Positions 8,084-16,881 of a stretch of DNA of 64,000 nucleotides are shown one piece after another. Under the pieces are notes generated by a model. That model had not been told where the DNA came from and did no database searches. It saw only the letters and a list, made by a program, of their open reading frames with translations. Source of the stretch: JACPUW01 sp049115495 (GTDB lineage: Bacteria > Bacteroidota > Bacteroidia > CAILMK01 > JACPUW01); assembly GCA_049115495.1 (NCBI GenBank), contig JAGDZV010000010.1:33764-97763 (forward strand), written 5' to 3'. The translations under genes and the position numbers were made by a program. The stretch's first letter is position 1. Every line of letters starts with the position of its first letter.

Positions 8084-9364
8084 CTAGAAATTAACCAAGT
8101 TTTGTTGCAACTTCATTTTTTCGTCATTGGCAAAACTGTCAAGATAGTTTTCTGTCGTTTTAATGTTACTATGCCCCAATGCTTCGCTTATACTCTCAAT
8201 ACTTGCCCCGCTTCTTTTCATGACGGTTGCGAAGCTATGACGAGCTGCCATTAAGCCCTGATATTCGCCCAATTTCAAGTTTTCAAAAATCTTGCTCATG
8301 TAGTCATTTAAAACCTTTATTCTTTGATTTTTAACTGGCACAAATCGCTCTATTGGTGTGCTTTCAGGTATAAGGTCAAATACTCTGTTTTCAGGGCTTC
8401 GGTCAGGGTTGCCCCAACGTTCAATAATGGCTCGGCTCTCTGGTAATAATGGAACAAAAATTGGCTTTTGGGTTTTGCCCCTTGTTTTAGCCCTGATAAA
8501 TACAATACCTTGCTCATTTATATTCTCATATTTAAGTAACGCAATATCTTTAAAATTCATTCCATTACACAAGTATGAAAACAGCCAAATATCACGGTTA
8601 TAAGCTTCTGCTTCATTCTTTGGACTGTACTCAACAATCTTTTTAATATCAGCTTTGGTAAGGGCTTTTTTAATGTTGCTATGAGTAGGTATTTTAAACT
8701 TTCGCTTATCGCTTGACTTTTGTGCAAAGGGGTATTTTTCACGCTTCATTAAACCATCATCAATGGCCATGTTTAAAACGGCTCTTAATGTTCTCAGGTA
8801 AATACTCAATGTGGTTTCGCTCCTTTGTTTTTTTACTTTCTGCCCGTGCTTAGTATTTAAAAACCATGACTGGTAACGCTTTAAATATTCAACGTCAATC
8901 TCTTTGAACTCTGGTTTGGTTTTGCGGAACATTTTAAGATTGCTGAGAGAGTTCTCATAAACCTTGTATGTGGTTGTGGTTGTATTGGCTTTCTTTTCTA
9001 CAATAACCTTTTCAAAATAATCATAAAGATTAGTAGCCTTTGCTTTGGCAACATTACCCTTTAAGGCTTCTTTAAACCGTGTAAATGTGAAGTCATCGCC
9101 TAAAGACTTTATGACTTCCTTTGCGTTGGCTAATTGATTTTCAACGTCATCTCTAACTGCTTTAATTCCATTCTTACGGCTTCCGTTTGAAAAGTGCTTA
9201 AACTCGTTTACAGTTAAGAAGTTTGAAGTCCTAAAGGCTCTCCATTCTCTTTGGTAAACAACCTTTAAACAAACGGGGATTTTAATATCAAGGTCTGTTT
9301 TTTTCTCCCTAGGGTCAAGTACAATAAACGCTGTGGCTTGTGGGGTTTCGGTGTCTTTGCTCAT
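8084..9364 (-). CDS. Tyrosine recombinase (site-specific integrase) of the island
   Basis: The 426-aa protein has the build of Bacteroidota mobile-element integrases: an N-terminal arm-binding domain (about 10-85), a SAM-like core-binding domain (110-205) and a catalytic domain (230-426). Visible catalytic residues are R375-H376 in AARHSFAT, H398 in LGHS and nucleophile Y407 in TTENYL. The first active-site Arg is missing: the box reads NGMNFKDIALL with Asn270 in its place, and Met372 sits where HxxR has His. IntDOT of CTnDOT is also known to lack the first Arg, so activity is still plausible. Its start is 187 nt from the tRNA-Arg fragment, which fits integration at that site. A perfect -7 box lies just upstream. 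Confidence 0.93.
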   Translation of the reverse strand: MSKDTETPQATAFIVLDPREKKTDLDIKIPVCLKVVYQREWRAFRTSNFLTVNEFKHFSNGSRKNGIKAVRDDVENQLANAKEVIKSLGDDFTFTRFKEALKGNVAKAKATNLYDYFEKVIVEKKANTTTTTYKVYENSLSNLKMFRKTKPEFKEIDVEYLKRYQSWFLNTKHGQKVKKQRSETTLSIYLRTLRAVLNMAIDDGLMKREKYPFAQKSSDKRKFKIPTHSNIKKALTKADIKKIVEYSPKNEAEAYNRDIWLFSYLCNGMNFKDIALLKYENINEQGIVFIRAKTRGKTQKPIFVPLLPESRAIIERWGNPDRSPENRVFDLIPESTPIERFVPVKNQRIKVLNDYMSKIFENLKLGEYQGLMAARHSFATVMKRSGASIESISEALGHSNIKTTENYLDSFANDEKMKLQQNLVNF

Positions 9365-9383
9365 GTCGTTGCCTTTACTATTT

Positions 9384-9417
9384 CAAAGATAAGAACGAAC
9401 AACAAACGAACAGCAAA
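9384..9417 (-). promoter_or_regulatory. Candidate integrase promoter with a perfect TAnnTTTG box
   Basis: The complement of 9384-9391 is TATCTTTG, an exact TAnnTTTG. A TTTG (complement of 9414-9417) lies 22 nt upstream, slightly longer than the usual spacing. The -7 box is 20 nt before the integrase ATG. The promoter is interleaved with the ACGAAC direct repeats. Confidence 0.45.
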
Positions 9418-9470
9418 ACGAACAGCATTTAAGTATAAAATCAATAAACAACCAATAAACAACCAATAAT
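9393..9470. repeat. Short direct repeats between integrase and attachment site (possible arm-type sites)
   Basis: Two sets of direct repeats are visible. ACGAACAnCA occurs three times in 9394-9426 with 10-13 bp steps, and CAATAAACAAC occurs twice in 9442-9463, followed by a partial CAATAA. Short direct repeats next to an attachment site are typical of arm-type sites bound by the N-terminal domain of tyrosine recombinases. They also overlap the integrase promoter, so self-repression is possible. The function is inferred. Confidence 0.5.
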
Positions 9471-9550
9471 AAAAAGTGACTTAATATACTTCAAATGCCC
9501 TTTTTTAACAAAAAACACATAAAACCAAATAACAAATAAAAACATATAAA

Positions 9551-9597
9551 ACTGCCTTCTAAGCAGTAGGTCTTAGGTTCGAATCCTAACTGGATCA
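9551..9597 (+). tRNA. 3' fragment of tRNA-Arg(UCU); island attachment site
   Basis: The fragment holds the anticodon arm (ACTGC, loop CTTCTAA with anticodon TCT, GCAGT), a 5-nt variable loop AGGTC, the T arm (TTAGG, TTCGAAT, CCTAA), the 3' acceptor strand CTGGATC and discriminator A. The matching 5' strand GATCCAG and the D arm are absent; A-rich island DNA lies directly before it. It is therefore not a functional gene. The complete tRNA should be at the other end of the island, rebuilt with an island-borne 3' half. Confidence 0.85.
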
Positions 9598-9608
9598 CAC
9601 TCAAAATC

Positions 9609-9641
9609 AAGGAGTTACATTAATTTGTAGCTCCTTTTTTT
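9609..9641 (+). terminator. Rho-independent terminator of the original tRNA-Arg gene
   Basis: A 10-bp stem (AAGGAGTTAC with GTAGCTCCTT, one G-U pair) encloses an 8-nt loop and runs into a T tract. It lies 12 nt after the tRNA fragment, so it probably belonged to the tRNA gene before integration. Confidence 0.8.
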
Positions 9642-10229
9642 ATGCTCGGTTTAAACAAGGAATCACTTTATACGAAGATTTAAAGGTTTCAAACTCATAA
9701 TACTTTTACCTATCTCAAAGCCCTTCGAACTGTAATAGATGCTTCAAATTTTCATTGTTTCATTACTCAGCCAAAGATTGGTCCTTGTAGTGTCCCCATG
9801 TGGCTAGACAACCATTATAAATCAAGCTTCCATTTTCGAGCTTCATTAAGTTCCTAAATACCCCACCATCTCATGCAGGCTTTAGGGTTAAAAAGTTGTT
9901 TTTGCTGGCTTCAATTTTGAGCTTAAAACATGGAGGTTCTTGAACAGTTTTTTGAAAACAAGAATGAGAAACTTCTATTGCCTGCTCAATATCACAATCT
10001 GTTGTATAAATTCTTCATGCACACTTAGGATTCTACTTAATGTCCAAAATATAAATTCAATGTTTATGCCCTCCTATTTACTTCAATTTACTTCAATCTT
10101 GTTAGCCTCATATTAATATTGATCTTGACAATATTTCGTACTTAGTTTGCTAATCTAAATAATCTCGAAATACTCCAATGCAACATAATATACTTTTGAC
10201 CTTAAAATCTCAAAGCATATCCTTTGTAA
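9642..10229. other. Gene-free chromosomal stretch beside the island
   Basis: I see no convincing gene, RNA or repeat in these 588 bases. On the minus strand between about 10020 and 9770 there are two short coherent reading frames (about 40 and 27 codons) that could be debris of a decayed gene, but neither resembles a family I know. Confidence 0.4.
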
Positions 10230-11306
10230 ATTAAGCTTAAAATTTTAACCACTGCAATAATTATTGGTCTCACGCTAATTGTTGCCCACTCAAATGCTAA
10301 AATATGCGACGATAAAACATGGCACGTTGTAGTTAAGAGCTCCAATTTTACTTACCACTGTGCACAATTGAGCTTTTACAAAACCCGTAAACTTTATAAG
10401 GCTGATAGCAATGCAACTTTTTACTTAAGTCTTTCAAATAAATTCTTGTACACCGGTCTGTTAGATTCTGCAAAAATCTTTCTTGATTCTGTTTTAACTC
10501 TAAAGACAAAGAAAACCTTCTTTCAAAAAGCGCATGATGCTTTAGGTCAATATCATTTTTATGTAGGAGAACTGGAAAGAAGCCGTATAAACTTTAAAAC
10601 TTCGGTGAACATTGCAAGGGAAATTGGAGATTCTGCAGCGCTATTCAAGTCAATAGATAATTTGGCTACTCTTTTATCAGTTAGCGGTAAATATGCGAAA
10701 GAGCTTGAGCTTAGAATCTTGGTAGTTGAATTTGCAAAAGGATCAAATTCATTATCAAGCCTAGATTTAGCCAAGACCTACAGCAATTTAGCCCAATGCT
10801 ATATCTCGTTAAACCATCTTAAGGATGCTATTTCTGTACTTAAAAAGGCAAACCGGCTTTTAGGTAACGAAAATGAGTCTTTCCTAGGATATACACATTT
10901 AGCACTTGGGGATGCCTACTATCAAATTGACAGCATTCAAATGGCGCTAGGCTACTACAAACAGTCATCTCGTATTTCTAACCAATCAAAAGATAAGTAC
11001 TTAACAGCTGCAAGCTACAAAGGACTAGCAGATGCCTACCTTAGAGCGGACATTCTTGATAGTGCGCAATACTATTATCAGAAATCCATTGGACGTTACA
11101 AAACCCTTGGTGATATTTTTCAAGAAAGTCATTCAAAAATTTACTACACCAATCTCCTTATTGAGAAAAAAGAATCTGACTTCTTAATGAATCTCACTGT
11201 TTGTAATGACCCAAGTCATCTTTTCAACAGGGCTTTGAGACCAACTTTGTTCGTAACAAAACCCTACTTACAGTGCAAAAAACCATTATTGAGCCTTTTA
11301 GAATAA
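10230..11306 (+). pseudogene. TPR-repeat protein, probably a decayed 5' part of a longer regulator
   Basis: The protein has tetratricopeptide repeats from about residue 60 to 300 (for example ALGQYHFYVGELERSR, TYSNLAQCYISLNHLKDAI, THLALGDAYYQIDSIQMAL, SYKGLADAYLRADILDSAQ). An open frame without stop runs back to 10230 and encodes a clear Sec signal peptide (KLKILTTAIIIGLTLIVAHSNA). Between the stop at 10227 and the TTG at 10368, however, there is no ATG, GTG or TTG; only ATT codons could start it. The 3' end stops abruptly after the repeats. Bacteroidota proteins of this layout normally continue with a membrane helix and a DNA-binding or kinase domain. The frame also runs 34 nt into tnaA. Loss of start and 3' part suggests a pseudogene, but an ATT start cannot be excluded. 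Confidence 0.55.
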
Positions 11307-12658
11307 AAATGGTGGAACCCATTCATATGACCACCAAAAGCCAGCGTTTAAGATATTTGGAAGATGCCCATTACAATCCTTTTTTACTTCATAGCGATCA
11401 AGTAATAATTGATTTATTAACTGATAGCGGTACAAGCGCTATGAGCGCCAATCAATGGGGCGCCATGATGCGTGGCGACGAGAGCTATGCAGGAGCCAAA
11501 AGCTGGGAAAGGTTTAATTCAGTAATTAAAAACATTACCGGCTTTAAACATATATTGCCTACACATCAAGGACGCGCGGCTGAAAGAATTCTTTACACAC
11601 ACCTTGGTGGCAAAGACAAAATATTTATCTCAAATACACACTTTGATACAACTAGGGCCAATATTGAGTATACAGGTGCTAAGGCCATTGATTGCCCTCA
11701 TCCAGAAAGTGATAACAATGAGAGCCTATTCCCTTTTAAAGGAGATATTGACCTTGAACGCGTTAAAAATGTAGTAAAAGAAAATGGCGCTGATAAAATT
11801 GCAGCAATAATTCTAACAGTTACAAACAATAGCGGCGGGGGGCAACCTGTAAGCATGAAAAACGCTCAAGAACTCTCTGCTTATTGTAAAGAAAAGGGCA
11901 TTTACCTTGTATTAGACTGCTGCCGAATTGCCGAAAATGCTTATTTCATAAAACACAAAGAAGCAGGTTACGAAAACAAGACGTATAAGGCCATTGCAAA
12001 AGAAATGTTTGAGCTTGCAGATGCCGCTGTTATGAGCGCAAAAAAGGATGCGCTGGTGAATATGGGGGGATTCTTGGCTGTGAATGATGATGAATTAGCT
12101 ACAGAGTGTACAAACGTTTTGATAATAACGGAAGGCTACGCAACCTATGGCGGATTGTCTGGTAGAGATATGGAAGCTATAGCCATTGGCTTTGAAGAAG
12201 TTTTTAGAGAAGACTATCTATACTATAGAATAAAAAGCACCACATATGTTGGTGAGAAATTGCATAAAATGGGAGTACCAGTTATGATGCCCATTGGGGG
12301 CCATGCTGTATATATTGATGCAAAAGAATTTTACCCTGTAATACCCATCAACCAATACCCAGGTCAAAGATTAGCATGCGATCTCTACATACATGGGGGT
12401 ATTAGATGTTGTGAAATTGGCTCAGTGATGTTTGGTAAATACGATATAAACGGCAAACTAATTCCGGCTAGACACGAACTGGTAAGGCTTGCAATTCCAA
12501 GGAGAGTATATACCCAAAGTCATATGGATTATGTTATTGAAACATTTGAAATGCTTATGGAATCGCGCAATAGAATCCACGGCTTTGAAATTACTTATGA
12601 ACCAAAATTCTTAAGACATTTTACAGCACATTTTAAACCAACGGGCCAGTGTAAATAA
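11273..12658 (+). CDS. tnaA: Tryptophanase (tryptophan indole-lyase)
   Basis: The enzyme uses pyridoxal phosphate to split tryptophan into indole, pyruvate and ammonia in the cytoplasm. The 461-aa protein follows tryptophanase from end to end: EPFRIKMVEPI near the start, FLLHSDQVIIDLLTDSGT, MMRGDESYAGAKS, LPTHQGRAAERI, SNTHFDTTRA, NSGGGQPVS, the PLP lysine in MSAKKDA (257-258), and RHFTAHF at the C-terminus. The relative tyrosine phenol-lyase shares most of these motifs and cannot be fully excluded. The start is a GTG at 11273 inside the decayed TPR frame; this gives the N-terminus expected for the family. No tryptophan permease (tnaB) or leader peptide is visible next to it. Confidence 0.88.
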   Translation: MQKTIIEPFRIKMVEPIHMTTKSQRLRYLEDAHYNPFLLHSDQVIIDLLTDSGTSAMSANQWGAMMRGDESYAGAKSWERFNSVIKNITGFKHILPTHQGRAAERILYTHLGGKDKIFISNTHFDTTRANIEYTGAKAIDCPHPESDNNESLFPFKGDIDLERVKNVVKENGADKIAAIILTVTNNSGGGQPVSMKNAQELSAYCKEKGIYLVLDCCRIAENAYFIKHKEAGYENKTYKAIAKEMFELADAAVMSAKKDALVNMGGFLAVNDDELATECTNVLIITEGYATYGGLSGRDMEAIAIGFEEVFREDYLYYRIKSTTYVGEKLHKMGVPVMMPIGGHAVYIDAKEFYPVIPINQYPGQRLACDLYIHGGIRCCEIGSVMFGKYDINGKLIPARHELVRLAIPRRVYTQSHMDYVIETFEMLMESRNRIHGFEITYEPKFLRHFTAHFKPTGQCK

Positions 12659-12770
12659 TTGAATTTCTTTGTAAAACATCTGCTTTTTATGATTATCCCC
12701 CAAATCAATGTTCAATTGCATTTGTTAAAAAGCTCATTTTTATATTTTTACCGATACTTAATGAGCCAAA

Positions 12771-14282
12771 GTGAAATATAGAAGTGTTGTAAGAAATTAT
12801 ACCCTAGTTGGGTTATTGCTCGGTTTTCTTTTTCCTTTTGTTGCTGCGTATATAGATGCGGTAATGGCATCTCAGAGCTTTACGCTTGAGTATTTTGTAA
12901 AACTACAAAGTACAAATCACTTCTTATGGCTAATTGACTCTGCCCCTATTTTTCTAGGCTTTTTGGCATATCTCGCTGGCAGAAAACAAGCAAAGCTTAA
13001 AGAAGCAATAGAGCAAAGCGAAGAAATTATTGACTCAAAAACAGAAGATTTACGAAAAAAGAATAGAGAATTAAGGAGAGAAATTGACGATAGAAAAACA
13101 ACCGAGCAAAAGCTAGTAATTGCCAAAGAAGATGCCGAAAGGGCAAAGCGAGCTGAAGAGCTTTTTCTCGCCAATATGAGCCACGAACTAAGAACGCCGC
13201 TAAATGGAGTTATTGGCTTTACAAGATTGCTTTTGGGTACTGAGTTAGATAAAACTCAAAATGAGTATGTAAATACGATTCAAACTTCTGCCAATCACCT
13301 TATGGCTATTATAAATGATATTCTTGAAATATCTAAAATAAAAGCTGGAGAAATTGAATTTGAAGAACTCCCAATTTCACCAACAAAATTGGTGATGAAT
13401 GCCGTAAATACTTTTAAAGTTAATGCCACTCAAAAAAACATTGCAATTTTTGAAGAAATAGACAGAAAAATACCACCGTATATTCTGGGAGATCAAACCA
13501 GGTTAAATCAAATCTTACTAAACTTAATAAGCAATGCGGTTAAATTTACAAGTCAGGGCAGTGTTGTGGTTAGAGCCAAACTATTAAAAGAACTTGGCGA
13601 AAAAGTTGAGATAAAGTTTGAAGTAGAAGATACTGGCGCTGGTATAAGTGAAGAAAAGCTCGAAAAAATATTTGAAAAGTACAAGCAAGCTGAAGCAAGC
13701 ACATCAAGACAGTATGGAGGTACCGGGCTTGGTCTATCCATTTGTAAAGATATGGTTGAGCTCCAAGGTGGTGAAATAAATGTAAAAAGCGAATTGGGCA
13801 AAGGCTCCATATTTTCTTTTGTAATTACATTCAAGATTTCAGGGCCTGTAGAAATGAAAGAATCGGTAAAAGGTGCCATTGAAGCAAAAGACCTCGGCAC
13901 AGTTAAACTTCTTTTGGTTGAAGACAACAAAATCAATGTAAAACTTGCCGAAAATGTATTTAAGAAGTGGGGCACAAATTTGAAATACGAAGTAGCCTAT
14001 AATGGTAAAGAAGCAGTAGAACTGGTTGAAAAAAACAACTATGATGCGGTGTTGATGGATCTTCAAATGCCTATAATGGATGGTTTTGAAGCGACTAAAT
14101 TTATTCGGGAAAAATTAGAAAAGCCTAAGAATAAGATACCAATTATAGCTTTAACGGCAGACGTAATGCTAAGTGAAAAAACCAGAGCTTTTGAAGCAGG
14201 CATTGACGATTACATTACAAAACCGTTTGATGCCAACAAACTATTCGGTTCTATATCAAAATTTGTAACGCCCAACTCCTAA
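12771..14282 (+). CDS. Hybrid sensor histidine kinase with C-terminal receiver
   Basis: The 503-aa inner-membrane protein has two N-terminal transmembrane helices (about 10-30 and 52-70), a coiled coil (75-130), a HisKA dimerisation domain with phosphoacceptor H138 in SHELRTPLNG, an HATPase domain (N255 in NLISNAVKF, DTGAGI at 287-292, GGTGLGLSI at 316-324), and a receiver domain with the phosphoacceptor D430 in AVLMDLQMP. It has no PAS, GAF or sizeable periplasmic sensor domain, so the signal is probably sensed in the membrane or supplied by a partner. The start is a GTG, because the ATG 10 nt earlier is closed by an in-frame stop. No response regulator gene is adjacent; the target is unknown. 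Confidence 0.93.
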   Translation: MKYRSVVRNYTLVGLLLGFLFPFVAAYIDAVMASQSFTLEYFVKLQSTNHFLWLIDSAPIFLGFLAYLAGRKQAKLKEAIEQSEEIIDSKTEDLRKKNRELRREIDDRKTTEQKLVIAKEDAERAKRAEELFLANMSHELRTPLNGVIGFTRLLLGTELDKTQNEYVNTIQTSANHLMAIINDILEISKIKAGEIEFEELPISPTKLVMNAVNTFKVNATQKNIAIFEEIDRKIPPYILGDQTRLNQILLNLISNAVKFTSQGSVVVRAKLLKELGEKVEIKFEVEDTGAGISEEKLEKIFEKYKQAEASTSRQYGGTGLGLSICKDMVELQGGEINVKSELGKGSIFSFVITFKISGPVEMKESVKGAIEAKDLGTVKLLLVEDNKINVKLAENVFKKWGTNLKYEVAYNGKEAVELVEKNNYDAVLMDLQMPIMDGFEATKFIREKLEKPKNKIPIIALTADVMLSEKTRAFEAGIDDYITKPFDANKLFGSISKFVTPNS

Positions 14283-14383
14283 CAAATGTCAAAGGCATGC
14301 GTTAATTAGCCAGCGTAGCAACTGAAATTGCTATTTTCACGCAAAATATTTGAGCCATTAAGTAGTTATAATCTACATTCATT

Positions 14384-15640
14384 ATGCGAAAACTCCTGCT
14401 CCTAGCCTTTCTACTTTTAAACTTAAAATGCTTCTCAGCCCATTTGGTTGTGCCTATGGACGAAGCTCAGAACAACCATTTAAAAGCGTACGGCATAGCC
14501 TATTGGGTACTTGACAAGGATATTGCCATTGAATGGCTTCTAAATTATAGAGGCGGAAGCTTTGCCTTTCCATACCACAGCGATTTTGAGAAGGAATGTA
14601 TTTTAAGAGGGGTTTCATATGAAATGATTGCTGATGCGCAATACACTTCAATTAAAAATGATATTGCAAATCCTGAGAAAAACATGGATGCTGTTAAAAT
14701 GGAAAAAGCACCTAAAGTTGCCATTTATAGCCCTAAAACAAAACAACCTTGGGATGACGCCGTTACCATGGTTTTAACCTATGCCGAGATTCCTTATGAT
14801 GTTGTATTTGACGACGAAGTAATGCAAAACAAGCTGGCAGAATACGATTGGCTGCATTTGCATCACGAAGACTTTACCGGCCAATTCGGAAAATTTTGGG
14901 CCAATTACCAAAACCGACCATGGTATAAGGCTGAGGTAAAAGAAGCATACGAAATGGCTGCAAAATGGGGTTTTGATAAACCATCAGAGCTTAAGCTGGC
15001 TGTGGTTAAAAAAATTAGAGACTTTGTTTTGGGAGGTGGTTTTCTTTTTGCTATGTGCTCTGCTACTGACACTTACGATATAGCATTGGCTGCAGATGGC
15101 GTTGACATTTGCTCTGAAATGTTTGATGGTGATGCAATGGATCAAAATGCCCAAAACAAACTGAATTACGATCCTTGTTTCGCATTTGAAGATTTTAAGC
15201 TCGAAACAAGCCCTTACGTATACGAGTACTCTTCAATTGATGTTGACCCAAGAAGAAGACCAGTTACAGAAAAAACTGACTATTTTACTCTTTTTGAATT
15301 CTCTGCCAAATGGGACCCTGTGCCCACTATGCTTTGCCAAAATCACACAAGGGTTGTGAAGGCATTTATGGGCCAAACAACCGCCTTTAAAAAAGACCAA
15401 ATAAAAAGTGATGTGCTTATTATGGGTGAGAATAAGGCTTTGAAAGAAGCAAGGTATATACACGGAGAATATGGTAAAGGCATGTGGACCTTTTATGGTG
15501 GCCATGACCCTGAAGACTACCAGCACCTGGTTTATGAACCCCCCACAGACCTCAATCTCTTTCCGCACTCACCGGGCTACAGGTTAATCTTAAATAATGT
15601 ACTTTTTCCTGCTGCTAAAAAGAAAAAGCAAAAAACATAG
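14384..15640 (+). CDS. Secreted class I glutamine-amidotransferase-like protein (often labelled asparagine synthetase B)
   Basis: The 418-aa protein has a Sec signal peptide (MRKLLLLAFLLLNLKCFSA) and is conserved in Bacteroidota. From memory, database entries for close relatives carry the name asparagine synthetase B, although no AsnB domains are visible here. What can be seen is a flavodoxin/GATase1-like layout: PKVAIYSPKTKQPWDDAV as the first strand, YDWLHLHHEDFTG, then an FVLGGGFLFAMCSAT nucleophile-elbow-like turn with Cys225, and later HGEYGKGMWTFYGGHDPE. This is close in style to ThuA/DUF4159-type domains. The enzymatic role is unknown. The following lipoprotein gene starts 3 nt after its stop, so the two are probably cotranscribed. 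Confidence 0.72.
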   Translation: MRKLLLLAFLLLNLKCFSAHLVVPMDEAQNNHLKAYGIAYWVLDKDIAIEWLLNYRGGSFAFPYHSDFEKECILRGVSYEMIADAQYTSIKNDIANPEKNMDAVKMEKAPKVAIYSPKTKQPWDDAVTMVLTYAEIPYDVVFDDEVMQNKLAEYDWLHLHHEDFTGQFGKFWANYQNRPWYKAEVKEAYEMAAKWGFDKPSELKLAVVKKIRDFVLGGGFLFAMCSATDTYDIALAADGVDICSEMFDGDAMDQNAQNKLNYDPCFAFEDFKLETSPYVYEYSSIDVDPRRRPVTEKTDYFTLFEFSAKWDPVPTMLCQNHTRVVKAFMGQTTAFKKDQIKSDVLIMGENKALKEARYIHGEYGKGMWTFYGGHDPEDYQHLVYEPPTDLNLFPHSPGYRLILNNVLFPAAKKKKQKT

Positions 15641-15643
15641 CGT

Positions 15644-16195
15644 ATGCGCTCAGCTCTTCTTTTTGCCAGCATGGCAATCTTTTTACTTTCTTCTTGCAAA
15701 AGAAAAAATGATCACTCTCTTGTGCCATATAAAGCAAAGTGTGTTTTTGAAAAGGAAATTAAGAACTTTAGATGGATTAACTTAAACCGTGTATTTGGTG
15801 ACACCTTAAAACTTGAAAGGGAAAATATCCAAAAAAATTACCTGGTTGAGTTTAACAAAACCAACAATATAAACACAATTATTGAACTTGGAGTAGGCAA
15901 AACATTTAGTGGTAAAGTCACTAAGTATAACGGTATTTACTTCCTTAATTCAAAAACAGATAACGGCTATCAAATTACTGTCATTCGTAATCTTGGAAGC
16001 ATAATTCAGGGGATTGAATCAAGAAGAACTCAACTTGAACTTCTCGACAAAACCATAAGCCAAGGTTTTCATAGCGAACTGATTAAACACGAAAAGGATG
16101 GTCTTTTCATACTAGAAAATGACAAAAAAGAACTCTCAATGGTTTTTTCTGAAATCTTGCTAAATCTACCTGAGTGGAAGGTGATTAAGCATTAA
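15644..16195 (+). CDS. Hypothetical lipoprotein
   Basis: The 183-aa product begins with a lipoprotein signal (MRSALLFASMAIFLLSSC), with the lipobox Cys at residue 18, so it should be anchored in a membrane facing the periplasm. The rest is a small mixed alpha/beta protein with no motif I recognise. It starts 3 nt after the upstream GATase-like gene and is likely in its operon. Its last 11 nt overlap the 3' end of tsaB on the other strand. Confidence 0.8.
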   Translation: MRSALLFASMAIFLLSSCKRKNDHSLVPYKAKCVFEKEIKNFRWINLNRVFGDTLKLERENIQKNYLVEFNKTNNINTIIELGVGKTFSGKVTKYNGIYFLNSKTDNGYQITVIRNLGSIIQGIESRRTQLELLDKTISQGFHSELIKHEKDGLFILENDKKELSMVFSEILLNLPEWKVIKH

Positions 16196-16880
16196 GAATA
16201 TTTGCTATTTTTTTAGACGCTTTCCCTGCCAAATACTCTTTAAGGTAAAAAGGTTCAAACTCTACCAAATTGGCAAATTCATTCAATCTGAATTTTCTTA
16301 AGGCAGTTTCAAGCATAAAAGAAGCGTTCAATTCAATCTCTTTATCAAAAACCCAGTTTTCGTCAAAAAGTACAGAACTGCATTTTTCGCTTCCGTTGCC
16401 TGCAAAGACTACACGCTGCCCTTTAAATTCAGCAAAAGATTCTTTGTCAATAATTAATGGTCTTGTCGTTTTTAATACTTTCTCTTTTGAATATACACAG
16501 CTATATACTTCCATTCTTCTGGCATCTAAAAGCGGAATGGCAATTTCGACATTGTGTTTTGAGAACATTGCGTTCTTTAAAATTTCCAAAGTAGGCACTC
16601 CAATTAACTTACATTTAGTAGCCATGGCAAACCCTTTTGCAAATGAAACACCAATGCGTAATCCTGTATAAGAGCCGGGCCCTTCACTTATGGCAATTGC
16701 ATTTATTTCTTTGGAATTGATATTGTTATCATCCAAAAGTTTTTGCACTGCAGGCGCCAATGTTTTAATATGCTTCTCCCCTTCATTTAAGCTCCTAGAT
16801 TCAATTAAAACTTCTCCTTTGCTTAGGGCGATACTGCCATTATAGGTTGCAGTTTCTATATGTAAAATGAAAGGATCCAA
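16185..16880 (-). CDS. tsaB: tRNA threonylcarbamoyladenosine biosynthesis protein TsaB
   Basis: TsaB is the partner and activator of TsaD in making the t6A37 modification of ANN-reading tRNAs. The 231-aa protein begins with the ASKHA strand ILHIETATYNGSIAL and has the family signature ISEGPGSYTGLRIGVSFAKG (69-88), followed by LIGVPTLEIL. Length is typical. It is the last gene of the rpmH-rnpA-ctp-tauE-M28-tsaB series; only one base separates it from the M28 peptidase stop. It lacks the metal-binding residues of TsaD, as expected. Confidence 0.95.
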   Translation of the reverse strand: MDPFILHIETATYNGSIALSKGEVLIESRSLNEGEKHIKTLAPAVQKLLDDNNINSKEINAIAISEGPGSYTGLRIGVSFAKGFAMATKCKLIGVPTLEILKNAMFSKHNVEIAIPLLDARRMEVYSCVYSKEKVLKTTRPLIIDKESFAEFKGQRVVFAGNGSEKCSSVLFDENWVFDKEIELNASFMLETALRKFRLNEFANLVEFEPFYLKEYLAGKASKKIANILNA

Positions 16881-16881
16881 A

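Larger units (their letters stand above)
1..9597. mobile_element. Right end of a tRNA-Arg-integrated genomic (defence) island
   Basis: This span carries restriction-modification genes, a nuclease candidate, an unrecognised three-gene operon, a repeat field and a tyrosine recombinase. It ends exactly at a 3' tRNA-Arg fragment (9551-9597) that has no 5' half. An integrase next to a tRNA fragment is the usual signature of site-specific integration into a tRNA gene. The left boundary lies outside the window, so whether hsdS/hsdM share the same element is inferred. No plasmid, phage structural or conjugation genes are seen. Confidence 0.65.

Noticed and set aside
8358..8742. Additional frames inside the integrase
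   Set aside because: Both are shadows of the 426-aa recombinase; codon pattern and homology belong to the main frame.
9770..10020. Two short minus-strand reading frames beside the island
   Set aside because: About 40 and 27 codons, no start or family support; could be chance in AT-rich DNA, so reported only as possible debris.
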